From: Streptomonospora salina
GTDB lineage: Bacteria; Actinomycetota; Actinomycetes; Streptosporangiales; Streptosporangiaceae
Direction of reading: 5' to 3'
NCBI RefSeq assembly: GCF_014204715.1
Contig: NZ_JACHLY010000001.1
Coordinates: 1,116,001-1,180,000, forward strand
Length of the DNA: 64,000 nt
Shown here: one piece after another, positions 16,198 to 23,890 of the stretch
How the letters are laid out: each line of letters starts with the position of its first letter
Position numbering within the stretch: position 1 is the stretch's first letter
The notes under the pieces: generated by a model
What the model was told of the DNA's origin: nothing
Seen by the model: only the letters and a program-made list of their open reading frames with translations
Database searches by the model: none
Made by a program: the position numbers and the translations under genes

Positions 16198-17778
16198 GTG
16201 CCCGCTGACTCGCTGGTGCCGCGACCGGCCGAACTGTCGACCGGCGACTACGACGGCCTCGTGCTGACCCCCTCGACGCGGATCGACGCCGATCACGCCT
16301 CCCGCGGCACCGAAGCCTGGCTGCGGACGGAGCTGGGAGCCGCCACCGGCCTGCCGCTGCAGCGCGGCGACGGCCAGAACGCCCAGATCCGGCTGAGTGT
16401 CGACCCGAAGGCGGGACTGGGCGGCGAGGGCTACCGCCTCATCGTCGACGCCGCGGGCGCGCTGGTGGTCGGCAACGATCCCGCGGGCGTCTTCTACGGC
16501 GCCCAGACCCTGCGCCAGCTGCTGCCCGCGGCCGCCTACCGCCGGGCGCCGGCGGATCCGGCCGCGCGGTGGACGCTGCCGAGCGTGCGCATCACCGACC
16601 GGCCGCGCTTCGGCTGGCGGGGGTGCATGCTCGACGTAGCGCGGCACTTCATGCCCAAGCACGACGTGCTGCGGTTCGTCGACCTGCTGGCGATGCACAA
16701 ACTCAACGTGCTGCACCTGCACCTGACCGAGGACCAGGGGTGGCGCGTGGAGATCAAGCGCTACCCGCGGTTGACCGATACCGCCTCCTGGCGCACCGAG
16801 AGCCAGGTCGGCGCCGACAGCCCGCCGGCCTTCGACGGCCGTCCGCACGGGGGCTTCTACACCCAGGACGACATCCGCGAGATCGTCGCCTACGCCGCCG
16901 CGCGGCACATCACCGTGGTGCCCGAAATCGACGTCCCCGGCCACTCCCAGGCCGCGATCGCCGCCTACCCCGAGCTCGGCGAAGGCGAGCCGGTGGGTGT
17001 GGCGCGGCACTGGGGCATCATCGACAACGTCCTCAACGTCAGCGACACCACGCTGGAGTTCTACCGCGGCGTCTTCGACGAGCTGCTGGACCTGTTCCCG
17101 AGCCCCTACGTATGCGTGGGCGGCGACGAGTGCCCCAAGGAGCAGTGGCGCCGCAGCGAAACCGCCCAGCGGCGCATCCGCGAGGAAGGGCTCGCCGACG
17201 AGGACGAGCTGCAGAGCTGGTTCATCCGGCAGTTCGACACCTACCTCGCCGATCGCGGCCGGCGCCTGCTGGGCTGGGACGAGATCCTGGAGGGCGGCCT
17301 GGCGCCGGGCGCCACGGTGATGTCCTGGCGCGGCACCGAAGGCGGCGTCGCCGCCGCGCAGGCGGGCCACGACGTGGTGATGTGCCCGACCGGCACGTCC
17401 TACCTGGATTACCGCCAGTCCGCAGACGACGGCGAACCCGTGCCCGTCGGAACCGTGCTGTCCGCGGCCGACGTGTACACGGCCGAGCGGGTGCCGGCCG
17501 AACTGTCCGACGAGGAGGCCGAGCGGGTCCTGGGCGTGCAGGTCAACATCTGGAGCGAGCACCTCGACAGCCCGCGCACCGTCGACTACATGGCCTTCCC
17601 CCGCCTGTCGGCCTTCGCCGAGGCGGCGTGGTCCCACGGAACGCGGGACTACACCGAGTTCCAGCCGCGCCTGGAGCGCCACCTGAAGCGCCTGGACGCG
17701 TGCGGCGTGGAGTACCGCCCCCTGTCCGGCCCCCGTCCCTGGCAGCGCCGCCCCGGAGTCCCCGGGCGCCCCCGGTAG
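16198..17778 (+). CDS. Beta-N-acetylhexosaminidase, glycoside hydrolase family 20
   Basis: 526-aa hydrolase removing terminal GlcNAc/GalNAc by substrate-assisted catalysis. N-terminal GH20b-like domain (about 1-135), then the TIM barrel: RGCMLDVARHFMPKHDVLRF, MHKLNVLHLHLTEDQGWRVE, VPEIDVPGHSQAAIAAYPEL, the catalytic pair D310-E311 in CVGGDECPKEQW, LGWDEILEGG and VQVNIWSE. All expected catalytic residues are there. No signal peptide is visible, so it is probably cytoplasmic and acts on imported chitobiose or chito-oligosaccharides. GTG 16198 has GGGAG 8 nt upstream; an in-frame ATG at 16183 overlaps the dre site. The operator puts it in the GlcNAc/chitin regulon. A short, strong hairpin follows the gene. 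Confidence 0.93.
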   Translation: MPADSLVPRPAELSTGDYDGLVLTPSTRIDADHASRGTEAWLRTELGAATGLPLQRGDGQNAQIRLSVDPKAGLGGEGYRLIVDAAGALVVGNDPAGVFYGAQTLRQLLPAAAYRRAPADPAARWTLPSVRITDRPRFGWRGCMLDVARHFMPKHDVLRFVDLLAMHKLNVLHLHLTEDQGWRVEIKRYPRLTDTASWRTESQVGADSPPAFDGRPHGGFYTQDDIREIVAYAAARHITVVPEIDVPGHSQAAIAAYPELGEGEPVGVARHWGIIDNVLNVSDTTLEFYRGVFDELLDLFPSPYVCVGGDECPKEQWRRSETAQRRIREEGLADEDELQSWFIRQFDTYLADRGRRLLGWDEILEGGLAPGATVMSWRGTEGGVAAAQAGHDVVMCPTGTSYLDYRQSADDGEPVPVGTVLSAADVYTAERVPAELSDEEAERVLGVQVNIWSEHLDSPRTVDYMAFPRLSAFAEAAWSHGTRDYTEFQPRLERHLKRLDACGVEYRPLSGPRPWQRRPGVPGRPR

Positions 17779-17855
17779 GACGCGCCCTTTCAGCGGGAGG
17801 CGACGCCGCGAGCCTCCCGGGCCCCGGGGAACCCGGAGAACCCGAAAAGCCCGCC

Positions 17856-17889
17856 GCCCGTGCGCACGCCCGGAAGCGTGCGCACGGGC
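17856..17889. terminator. Bidirectional terminator, GH20 / GDPD
   Basis: GCCCGTGCGCACGC and its exact complement flank CCGGAA (14-bp stem, 6-nt loop) between the convergent GH20 and GDPD genes. Confidence 0.75.
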
Positions 17890-17919
17890 ACGCGGGCACA
17901 CCGGTGCCCGCGTCCGGGA

Positions 17920-18840
17920 TCAGCGGACCGGGGCGGCGCCTGCCGCCTCTTCGGCGATCACCTCTCGGGCGACGTCGGGGCGGTCGGTGATGAGGCCGTC
18001 CACCCCGGCGGCGATGGCCGTGCGCATGTCGCCGGGATCGTTGACGGTGTAGGTGTGCACCTGCATACCGGCGCCGTGCACCGCGTCCACGTAGTCGGCG
18101 CCGAACGCGGTGTGGGCGGGGTTGATCTGGTCGGCCCAGACGTAGTCGCCGATCTCCTCTTCGGGGACCGTGCCCAGCAGCCCGTGGGGAACGGACGGCA
18201 GCAGGTCGCGGGAGCGGCGCACGGATTCCCAGTCGAAGCTCTGGATCACGAGCCGGGGCGGGCGCCACGACGGCGTCGGAGCGAACCACGCCGGACGGCC
18301 GCCGAAGGTGTCGGCGATGTCGGCCTCGATGCCCGGGTACAGCTCCGGCGACTTGATCTCCAACAGCAGGTTCAGCCGGTGGCGGTGCAGCCGCTTGAGC
18401 GCCTCCTCCAACGTGGGGACCGGCTCACCGGCGAATTCGGCGCCGAACCACGATCCGGCGTCGAGCCGCCGCAGCTCGGCGAGGGTGAAGTCGGCGACGG
18501 CGTAGGACGCGCGGCCGGGGAACACCTTTTCGGCGTCGGTGGTGCGCTCCAGGTCCGTGTCGTGCACGATCACAAGCTCGCCGTCGGCGCTGCGCTGCAC
18601 GTCCAGCTCGACCGTGGTGGCGTCGAGCCGGTGGGCGGCGTCGATCGCCGCCAGTGTGTTCTCCGGCGCGTAAGCGGATGCGCCGCGGTGGGCGATGTCG
18701 AGCACGGAGGGCGCGTGGCGCCCGGGGCCGCCGGCGCCGTCGGGGCGGGGGGTGGACGCGGGCGCGGCTGCGGCGGCGCCTGCGCTGCCCGCCACGGCCA
18801 ATGCCAGGGCCGCCGCTGCGAACCCGAACCGTCGGATCAT
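17920..18840 (-). CDS. Secreted glycerophosphodiester phosphodiesterase
   Basis: 306-aa exported enzyme hydrolysing glycerophosphodiesters to glycerol-3-phosphate and an alcohol. A Sec signal peptide covers residues 1 to about 26 (RR, Ala-rich core, AAAAAP). The GDPD TIM barrel has HRGASAYAPENT (H51), the metal ligands E78 and D80 in VELDVQ, and H93 in IVHDTDLERTT. Later conserved parts are LLLEIKSP, VIQSFDW and TVNDPGDMRTAIAAGVDGLI with ITDRPD. ATG 18840 has GAGGGAGAG close upstream. It may recycle phosphate and glycerol from lipids or teichoic acids outside the membrane. Standing alone, its regulation is unknown. Confidence 0.92.
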   Translation of the reverse strand: MIRRFGFAAAALALAVAGSAGAAAAAPASTPRPDGAGGPGRHAPSVLDIAHRGASAYAPENTLAAIDAAHRLDATTVELDVQRSADGELVIVHDTDLERTTDAEKVFPGRASYAVADFTLAELRRLDAGSWFGAEFAGEPVPTLEEALKRLHRHRLNLLLEIKSPELYPGIEADIADTFGGRPAWFAPTPSWRPPRLVIQSFDWESVRRSRDLLPSVPHGLLGTVPEEEIGDYVWADQINPAHTAFGADYVDAVHGAGMQVHTYTVNDPGDMRTAIAAGVDGLITDRPDVAREVIAEEAAGAAPVR

Positions 18841-19038
18841 GTCTCTCCCTCGGTCAGAGGTGGATCACTGACCGCCCAAGCCTGGCTTCGGGGAGTTTCC
18901 GCCGGGTGTCACCGAAGCGATCGCGCCGTGCCGCGTCCGCGAACCCTCGTCCGGCGCGGCCCTCGGCGCGTGCGGCGGCCGCCTGTGCGCCCATGGTGGC
19001 GCGCCGCGCGTGCGTACCGGGGGCCGCCGCGCCGAGGG

Positions 19039-19062
19039 GACGGCCCCCGGTGCGGGGCCGTC
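19039..19062. terminator. Hairpin downstream of the mscS gene
   Basis: GACGGCCCC and GGGGCCGTC form a 9-bp stem with a 6-nt loop, 30 nt beyond the MscS stop on the minus strand. Probable terminator. Confidence 0.5.
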
Positions 19063-19091
19063 CGCCGTCGGCCGGAAGGGTGCGGCCGGGT

Positions 19092-20078
19092 CTAGGAGCT
19101 TTCTGCCGTGCTCATCGGCATGGGGTAGGCCAACCGGATGCCGGCGCGGTCGAAATCGCGCTTGAGGTGGCCGCGCAGCCGGCGGTCCAGCGACCACTGC
19201 TCGCCGGGCTTGGTCTTGGCCATGATCCGGAAGACCACGGCGCCGTTGGAGATGCCGACCACACCCTCGGCGGTGGGGCGCTCCAGGAGCTGCTGGGCGG
19301 GTTCGGGCAGTTCGGCGAAGGTGTCCAGGCTGCTCTCGACGACCTCGGTGGCATTGGCGACGTCCACGCGGGCGTCCAGCGGGATCTCGACGACGGCGCG
19401 CGCCCAGCCCTGGTTCATATTGCACACGCGCACGATCTCGCCGTTGCGCACGTACCACAGGCCGCCGCTGAGGTCGCGGATCTTGGTCACGCGCAGGGTG
19501 ACCTCCTCGACGGTGCCCACGGCGTCGCCCACGTCCACGACGTCGCCGACGCCGTACTGGTCCTCGATCAGCATGAACACGCCGGACAGGAAGTCCTGCA
19601 CCAGGCTCTGGGCGCCGAAGCCGATGGCGAGGCCGAGCACGCCGGCGCTCATCAGGATGGGGCCGAGGTTGATCCCGAGTTCGCCCAGGATCATGACGAC
19701 CGCGATACCGACGATCACGACCGAGGCGACGCTGCGCAGCACCGAGCTGATGGTTTCGGTCCGCTGCTCCTGGCGCTCGTTCTTGTGCCCTTCGCCCTTG
19801 GCCAGGACCCCGTTGGCGAGCTTGCCGTTGCCGATGCGCTGGTGGGAGGCCGCCATCCGCTTGACGGCCTGGCTGACGAGGCGGCCGGCGATCGCGCGCA
19901 GGACCAGAGCGATGATCAGGATCAGCGCGATCTTGATCGCGCCGGAGATGAAGGCTCCGGAGTTCTCGGCGAACCACGAGACCACGGGTCCGGCCCCCTC
20001 CAATGCCTGCGCCACGAGGGCAGGAGGCCCGTCCGCGAGGAGCGCCGCCCCCGCATTCCCTGTGTGCTCTCCTGCCAT
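19092..20078 (-). CDS. Small-conductance mechanosensitive channel (MscS family)
   Basis: 328-aa membrane channel that releases solutes under hypo-osmotic stress. Three TM segments: ISGAIKIALILIIALVLRAI (TM1), VASVVIVGIAVVMILGELGI (TM2) and the pore-lining TM3 with GVLGLAIGFGAQSLVQDFLS. The beta domain follows: QYGVGDVVDVGDAVGTVEEV, and ALWYVRNGE-like WYVRNGEIV. The C-terminal alpha/beta vestibule domain is complete. A Lys/Glu-rich loop separates TM1 and TM2. ATG 20078 has GAAGGAGC 6 nt upstream; the open frame extends further but is Pro/Arg-rich. Possible salt-adapted lifestyle, but one MscS gene is no proof. Confidence 0.92.
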   Translation of the reverse strand: MAGEHTGNAGAALLADGPPALVAQALEGAGPVVSWFAENSGAFISGAIKIALILIIALVLRAIAGRLVSQAVKRMAASHQRIGNGKLANGVLAKGEGHKNERQEQRTETISSVLRSVASVVIVGIAVVMILGELGINLGPILMSAGVLGLAIGFGAQSLVQDFLSGVFMLIEDQYGVGDVVDVGDAVGTVEEVTLRVTKIRDLSGGLWYVRNGEIVRVCNMNQGWARAVVEIPLDARVDVANATEVVESSLDTFAELPEPAQQLLERPTAEGVVGISNGAVVFRIMAKTKPGEQWSLDRRLRGHLKRDFDRAGIRLAYPMPMSTAESS

Positions 20079-20481
20079 GTTCGCTCCTTCGATCAGCGGG
20101 GTTGCGCGGGGCCGCCCGTCCAGCGCACGAGGGGCCGCGCACGGAGGTCGGCCGGGCGACGGGCCGGGCACCGGCGGTCGGGCCCGAGGCATCCTCGGCC
20201 ATCGTGCCATAAGGCCATCTACCAGCCAAAAGAATGTCACAACCGGGCAAGATCCACCCGTTCCGATCGATTCTTCCGCGTTCGCCGCCTACACGCACCG
20301 CCGATTCCGGTCCGAAAAACTCCACTGCGGGTCCGTGTGTGTCGAATCCGGCACCCGACACGCCCAGAAACGCTTTGTGAGCGGATGATCACGCAATGTG
20401 CGATTTTATGGAGTGGTGGCATGCAGCGTTCACGCACGGCCACCTGATACGCGCTTGGCGAATCGATGGAGAGGTCCGAGC
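20079..20481. other. 403-bp divergent promoter region
   Basis: Non-coding gap between the divergent mscS and acidic secreted protein genes. The right part (about 20220-20420) is less GC-rich than its surroundings, as expected for promoters, but no -35/-10 pair or inverted repeat was convincing. Confidence 0.5.
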
Positions 20482-22071
20482 ATGCGCAAGCATCAGAAGC
20501 GATGGATCGCGCTGGCCGGTGCCACCACCTTGTCCGTGGCGGGCCTGGTGGCGGGCGGTACACCGGCGACGGCGGAGCACCGACACGGCGACGACCCGCT
20601 CGCCTGGCCGGTCGTCCAGCAGAGCGCCTCCACATACCGCCTCGACGGGTTCGAAGTGGCGTACCTGCCGCCGGGTCTGGACCGGTACGGCGTCCACGCC
20701 GACTCGTCGACGGGCCGCGCCGGCGAGCGCGTCTCGACGATCACGTGGGTGCAGGGTCCCGACTCGGTCTACGGCAAGGTCGCCGTGATCCGGTCGGAGG
20801 ACGTCACCGACCTGGAGGACCTGCGCACGGCCCGCTACGGCCGCCTCGACGACGACGCGTTGGAGAGGATCGAGCACAACGGCTCCCCGGCGTATCTGTC
20901 GCAGAAGACGGGCGAACTGTTCTGGGTCCCCGAAGAGGGCGTGGGTGTCGAGGCCTACCTGCAGCCCGACCGCTGGGACCCCGACGAACTGGCCTCCATG
21001 GCCGAGGGCGTGCGACGGGCGCAGCAGGCCGGATCCGACGGAGCCGCATCCGACGAGGGCGGGGCCGATGAGGCCGCATCCGACGGGGCGGAGTCCGGCG
21101 AGGGCGCGCCGGAGGGCGCGGCCGAGGAGGCCGGAGTCCAGGACGAGGCCGGCGCCGGCGAAGCGCCGGAGGCCGCCGAGGAGGCGGCGGACTCCGAGGA
21201 CGCCCAGAGCCCGGCGTCCGACGGCGCCGGGGAGGCGGCCGGGTCCGGGCAGGATTCCGCGGATTCCGCGGAGGAGGCCGCCGAAGGCGCCCAGGACCAG
21301 GAAGCCGCCGAAAACGCCGAAGAGGCGGCCGCAGGCACCGGGCAGGACGCCGAGACCCTGCCGGCGGACACGGAGTCCGAGGCGCCCGAGGACCGGCAGG
21401 AGTCCGAGGCGCCCGAGGCCGACGGACCGCAGAGCGGGTCCGGCTCCCAGCAGCAGACCGGCGAGCAGGAGGGCGCGGACCCGGTTCCCGGCGCCCAGGA
21501 CGACGAGGCCGCCGAGGACGCCGGAGAGGCGGCAGCGGGCACCGGGCAGGACGGCTCGGGCACGGAATCGGGCGAAGAGTCCGATGCCGGGACGCCCGAT
21601 GCCGAGGCACCGGACGCGCAGGAGGTCGCCGACGGCGTCGAGGGCAGCTTCGTCCCCGGCGTATCGGTCACCGACGTGCGCAGCTGCCTGGCCGAGGAAC
21701 TGCTGGGTGAGGACGCCCAGGCCCAGCCGGCCGAGGTCGCCGCGGACGACGCCGCGCTCCTCGAACTGTGGCGCACGGCAGACGCCGAGGCCCGCACCGA
21801 GGCCGCCCGGACCTGCGGTGAACGGTTCGAGGCGGCTCCGGAACTCGTCGAGGAGATGATGGCCGATCTCGCCGCCGAAGCCGAGGAGGCGGAAGGCGCC
21901 GAGGAACCGGCCGAGGCCGCGGACGCCGGCGCCGGCGGCGCGGCGGCGCAGGAGACCGCGGAGGAGTCCGACGCGTCCGGAGCCACCGGGGAGGCCGCCG
22001 AGTCCGCGGACTCCGACGACGACCCGTCGGGCCTGTGGGATGCGATCCCGTTGTCTCTGCCCCGGTTGTAG
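20482..22071 (+). CDS. Secreted acidic low-complexity protein, unknown function
   Basis: 529-aa exported protein. Signal peptide MRKHQKRWIALAGATTLSVA and on to about residue 31 (ATAEH). Residues 32-175 look globular (VEVAYLPPG-like FEVAYLPPGLDRYG, VSTITWVQGPDSVYGKVAVI, AYLSQKTGELFWVPEEGVGV). Residues about 180-395 are a disordered Glu/Ala/Gly/Ser/Asp/Gln tract with near-repeats such as AAAGTGQDAE and AAAGTGQDGS. A second small folded part (about 395-460; VTDVRSCLAEELLG, two cysteines) precedes another acidic tail. ATG 20482 follows GGAGAGG. No membrane anchor or sorting signal. The globular N-terminal part resembles secreted actinobacterial proteins of unknown role; the acidic tract could bind cations or keep the protein soluble at high salt (inference). 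Confidence 0.75.
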   Translation: MRKHQKRWIALAGATTLSVAGLVAGGTPATAEHRHGDDPLAWPVVQQSASTYRLDGFEVAYLPPGLDRYGVHADSSTGRAGERVSTITWVQGPDSVYGKVAVIRSEDVTDLEDLRTARYGRLDDDALERIEHNGSPAYLSQKTGELFWVPEEGVGVEAYLQPDRWDPDELASMAEGVRRAQQAGSDGAASDEGGADEAASDGAESGEGAPEGAAEEAGVQDEAGAGEAPEAAEEAADSEDAQSPASDGAGEAAGSGQDSADSAEEAAEGAQDQEAAENAEEAAAGTGQDAETLPADTESEAPEDRQESEAPEADGPQSGSGSQQQTGEQEGADPVPGAQDDEAAEDAGEAAAGTGQDGSGTESGEESDAGTPDAEAPDAQEVADGVEGSFVPGVSVTDVRSCLAEELLGEDAQAQPAEVAADDAALLELWRTADAEARTEAARTCGERFEAAPELVEEMMADLAAEAEEAEGAEEPAEAADAGAGGAAAQETAEESDASGATGEAAESADSDDDPSGLWDAIPLSLPRL

Positions 22072-22082
22072 CCGACCGCGGA

Positions 22083-22105
22083 GGCGGGGCCGCTGCGGCC
22101 CCGCC
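22083..22105 (+). terminator. First hairpin after the acidic secreted protein gene
   Basis: GGCGGGGCCG and CGGCCCCGCC (10 bp, 3-nt loop) begin 12 nt beyond the stop codon at 22071. Confidence 0.6.
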
Positions 22106-22118
22106 CGACGCCGAAGGA

Positions 22119-22150
22119 GCGGCGGGGGACTCCGCGGAGTCCCCCGCCGC
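22119..22150. terminator. 32-bp perfect palindrome between convergent genes
   Basis: Two 16-bp arms (GCGGCGGGGGACTCCG and its exact complement) abut with no spacer. It is placed after the first hairpin and ahead of the convergent unknown gene ending at 22294, so it probably terminates both transcripts. Confidence 0.65.
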
Positions 22151-22293
22151 TCGCATGCGTCCCCGCTTCTTCCGGCGCCCGCGGGTGTGCCCGCTGCGCC
22201 TGGTCCGCCGAACCGGGCCCGCCGAAACGACCTCGGGGTGCTCACCGTCCTCCGGCGCGGCGCCGGTACCGGCCGCGCGCTCGGCGACCCCGC

Positions 22294-23388
22294 TCAGACG
22301 TCCCAGGCTCCCGACAGCCCCAAAGCGGCGGCCTCGCGCACGGGATCGCCGGTGTCGCGTGTCGCGTACCCCCGCATCAGGTCGCGGGTGCGCAGCGCGG
22401 TCGCCGGATCCAGGCGGTGCGCCAGGCGGGCGAGCCAGCGGGGGTCGGTTCCGGTCAGCAGGTCGGACACGCTCTCGTAGTCGCCGTCCACGACGGCGGC
22501 GGTGGCCAGCAGCAGGTTCAGGTAGCCGTACTGTGCGGCGCCGGTGGCGGGATCGAGGCACCCGGCCGCCCCGGGCGGTCCGCCGGCCGCGACGAAGGGC
22601 ACGTCGCGTTCGACGCAGGCGGTGATGAACGCACCGGCCTCGCGGGGGGCGGGCACGAGTTCGGGCCGGGGGCCGCCGCAGCGGATCTTGGCGCCCAGCG
22701 GCCGCGCCCCGCTGAGGACGTCGACGGCGTCGAGCCAGCCCGGCTCGCGGACCGGCTCGAAGTACACGACGCGCCCGGCCGTGCCGAGGTCGCCGCTGCG
22801 GAACAGGGAGGCGACCAGCCGCAGGTCGTCGGGGCGGGCGCGGGTCTCGTAGCGGTCGACCTGCACGTCGGGATCGTCCGGGGGCACGACGCCGCCGACA
22901 CCTTCGGGAGTGTCGAGGACGAGTCCCACCTCGACCGGACCGTCGCCGTCGAGCCGCCGCAGCAGGTCGCCCCAGCGGCCGACCGGGCACAGCATGCGGT
23001 GGGACAGCATCGGGTGGCCGACGATGCTGTCGGAACGGTGCCGCTCGACCGCCTGCACGATCCGCAGGGGCGCGTGCTCGGCTCCGCGGGCGGCCTGCCG
23101 GGGGACCGCGGGGCGGCCTGCGGCGAGCGGGCCGGGCGGGCAGAGGCCGGCGTCGTCGACGAGCCCGCGCAGCAGGATCTGGGCCGCGGTGTCGGCTTCG
23201 GACCGACCCGGTGCCGGGGAGCCGCCGCCCCGGTCGTCGGAGCGGTGGCCCGCGTCCGGTCCGGCCGCGCCGGGCGCGGGTTCGTGCGGGCCGAACCGGG
23301 CGGGCCGGCGGCCGGGCGGTGCGTTCTGCGCGCCGGCGCGGGGCCGGCGCGGGGCCGTACCGTCCGGCCCTCCCCTGCGTAGCTTCAT
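22294..23388 (-). CDS. Conserved actinobacterial protein of unknown function
   Basis: 364 aa, cytoplasmic. The first ~60 residues are Arg/Pro/Gly-rich and disordered. The body has WGDLLRRLDGDGPVEVGLVL, VVYFEPVREPGW, GAKIRCGGPRPELVPAPREA, FITACVERDVPFVAAGGPPG and AAQYGYLNLLLATAAVVDGD. The segment G-A-K-I-R-C-G-G with the later VPF-x-A-x-G resembles a conserved actinobacterial hypothetical family whose alternating beta strands and helices suggest a TIM-barrel-like fold; I do not know a function. In relatives the later motif reads closer to FKATAGLHH; here the His pair is replaced by PGAAG, so an active site may be lost. ATG 23388 has GAGGAGGGG upstream. Confidence 0.6.
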   Translation of the reverse strand: MKLRRGGPDGTAPRRPRAGAQNAPPGRRPARFGPHEPAPGAAGPDAGHRSDDRGGGSPAPGRSEADTAAQILLRGLVDDAGLCPPGPLAAGRPAVPRQAARGAEHAPLRIVQAVERHRSDSIVGHPMLSHRMLCPVGRWGDLLRRLDGDGPVEVGLVLDTPEGVGGVVPPDDPDVQVDRYETRARPDDLRLVASLFRSGDLGTAGRVVYFEPVREPGWLDAVDVLSGARPLGAKIRCGGPRPELVPAPREAGAFITACVERDVPFVAAGGPPGAAGCLDPATGAAQYGYLNLLLATAAVVDGDYESVSDLLTGTDPRWLARLAHRLDPATALRTRDLMRGYATRDTGDPVREAAALGLSGAWDV

Positions 23389-23890
23389 GGCCCCTCCTCA
23401 CGTGCTGCGAGCCGCCGGGACCGGCTCCCCCGCTCGCCCGCGCCGACTTCCGGATCCGGGCTTCGGTCGCGCCCTCTACCGCTACTTCTACCCAGCTTCG
23501 GCGGACGACCTCCCATAGCGTGAACTACGGGCGAATTGGACAGAAAATGGCTCTTCTGCCCTGTTTACGGACTTACGCGGGACCGCACACCGCTCTTGCC
23601 AAAACGGCCGGGCACTGCTTACCTTGATCCAGAAGTCGACGGGCGCCGCCACGACCGGGCGCCCGCCCACATGGACCATAAGCAGGGCTGGTTTCGCTGG
23701 CTCCCCCTCCCTCAGTGACTTGCCCTGCGTCCTCTCCTGCGGAGTCCAGCCACCCCCTCCCGGCTGGTCTTCACGAGCAGGAGGCAAGGGGCGGTGCCGG
23801 CGCGGCGCCGCCCCTTCGTCCGTTCGCCTCCCGGTAAGCGGGCGGCCGAGCCCGCGCGCCGGCCGTTCTGCGGCGAGCGCCTCGGGCGGG
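23389..23890. other. 502-bp intergenic region, no gene supported
   Basis: Gap between two minus-strand genes. The part nearest 23389 should hold the promoter of the unknown gene; 23520-23640 is less GC-rich. A hairpin at 23786-23816 belongs to the NlpC/P60 gene. A 99-codon open frame on the minus strand (23488-23787) has mixed, non-actinobacterial codon positions and no recognisable domain, and is not called. Confidence 0.5.
23786..23816 (-). terminator. Terminator after the NlpC/P60 gene
   Basis: AAGGGGCGGTGCC pairs with GGCGCCGCCCCTT (13 bp with one G-U) around GGCGC, about 75 nt past the NlpC/P60 stop. Confidence 0.6.

Noticed and set aside
23488-23787. 99-codon open frame on the minus strand
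   Set aside because: Wide amino-acid mix with no domain, no ribosome site and codon positions unlike neighbours; also spans part of the terminator.
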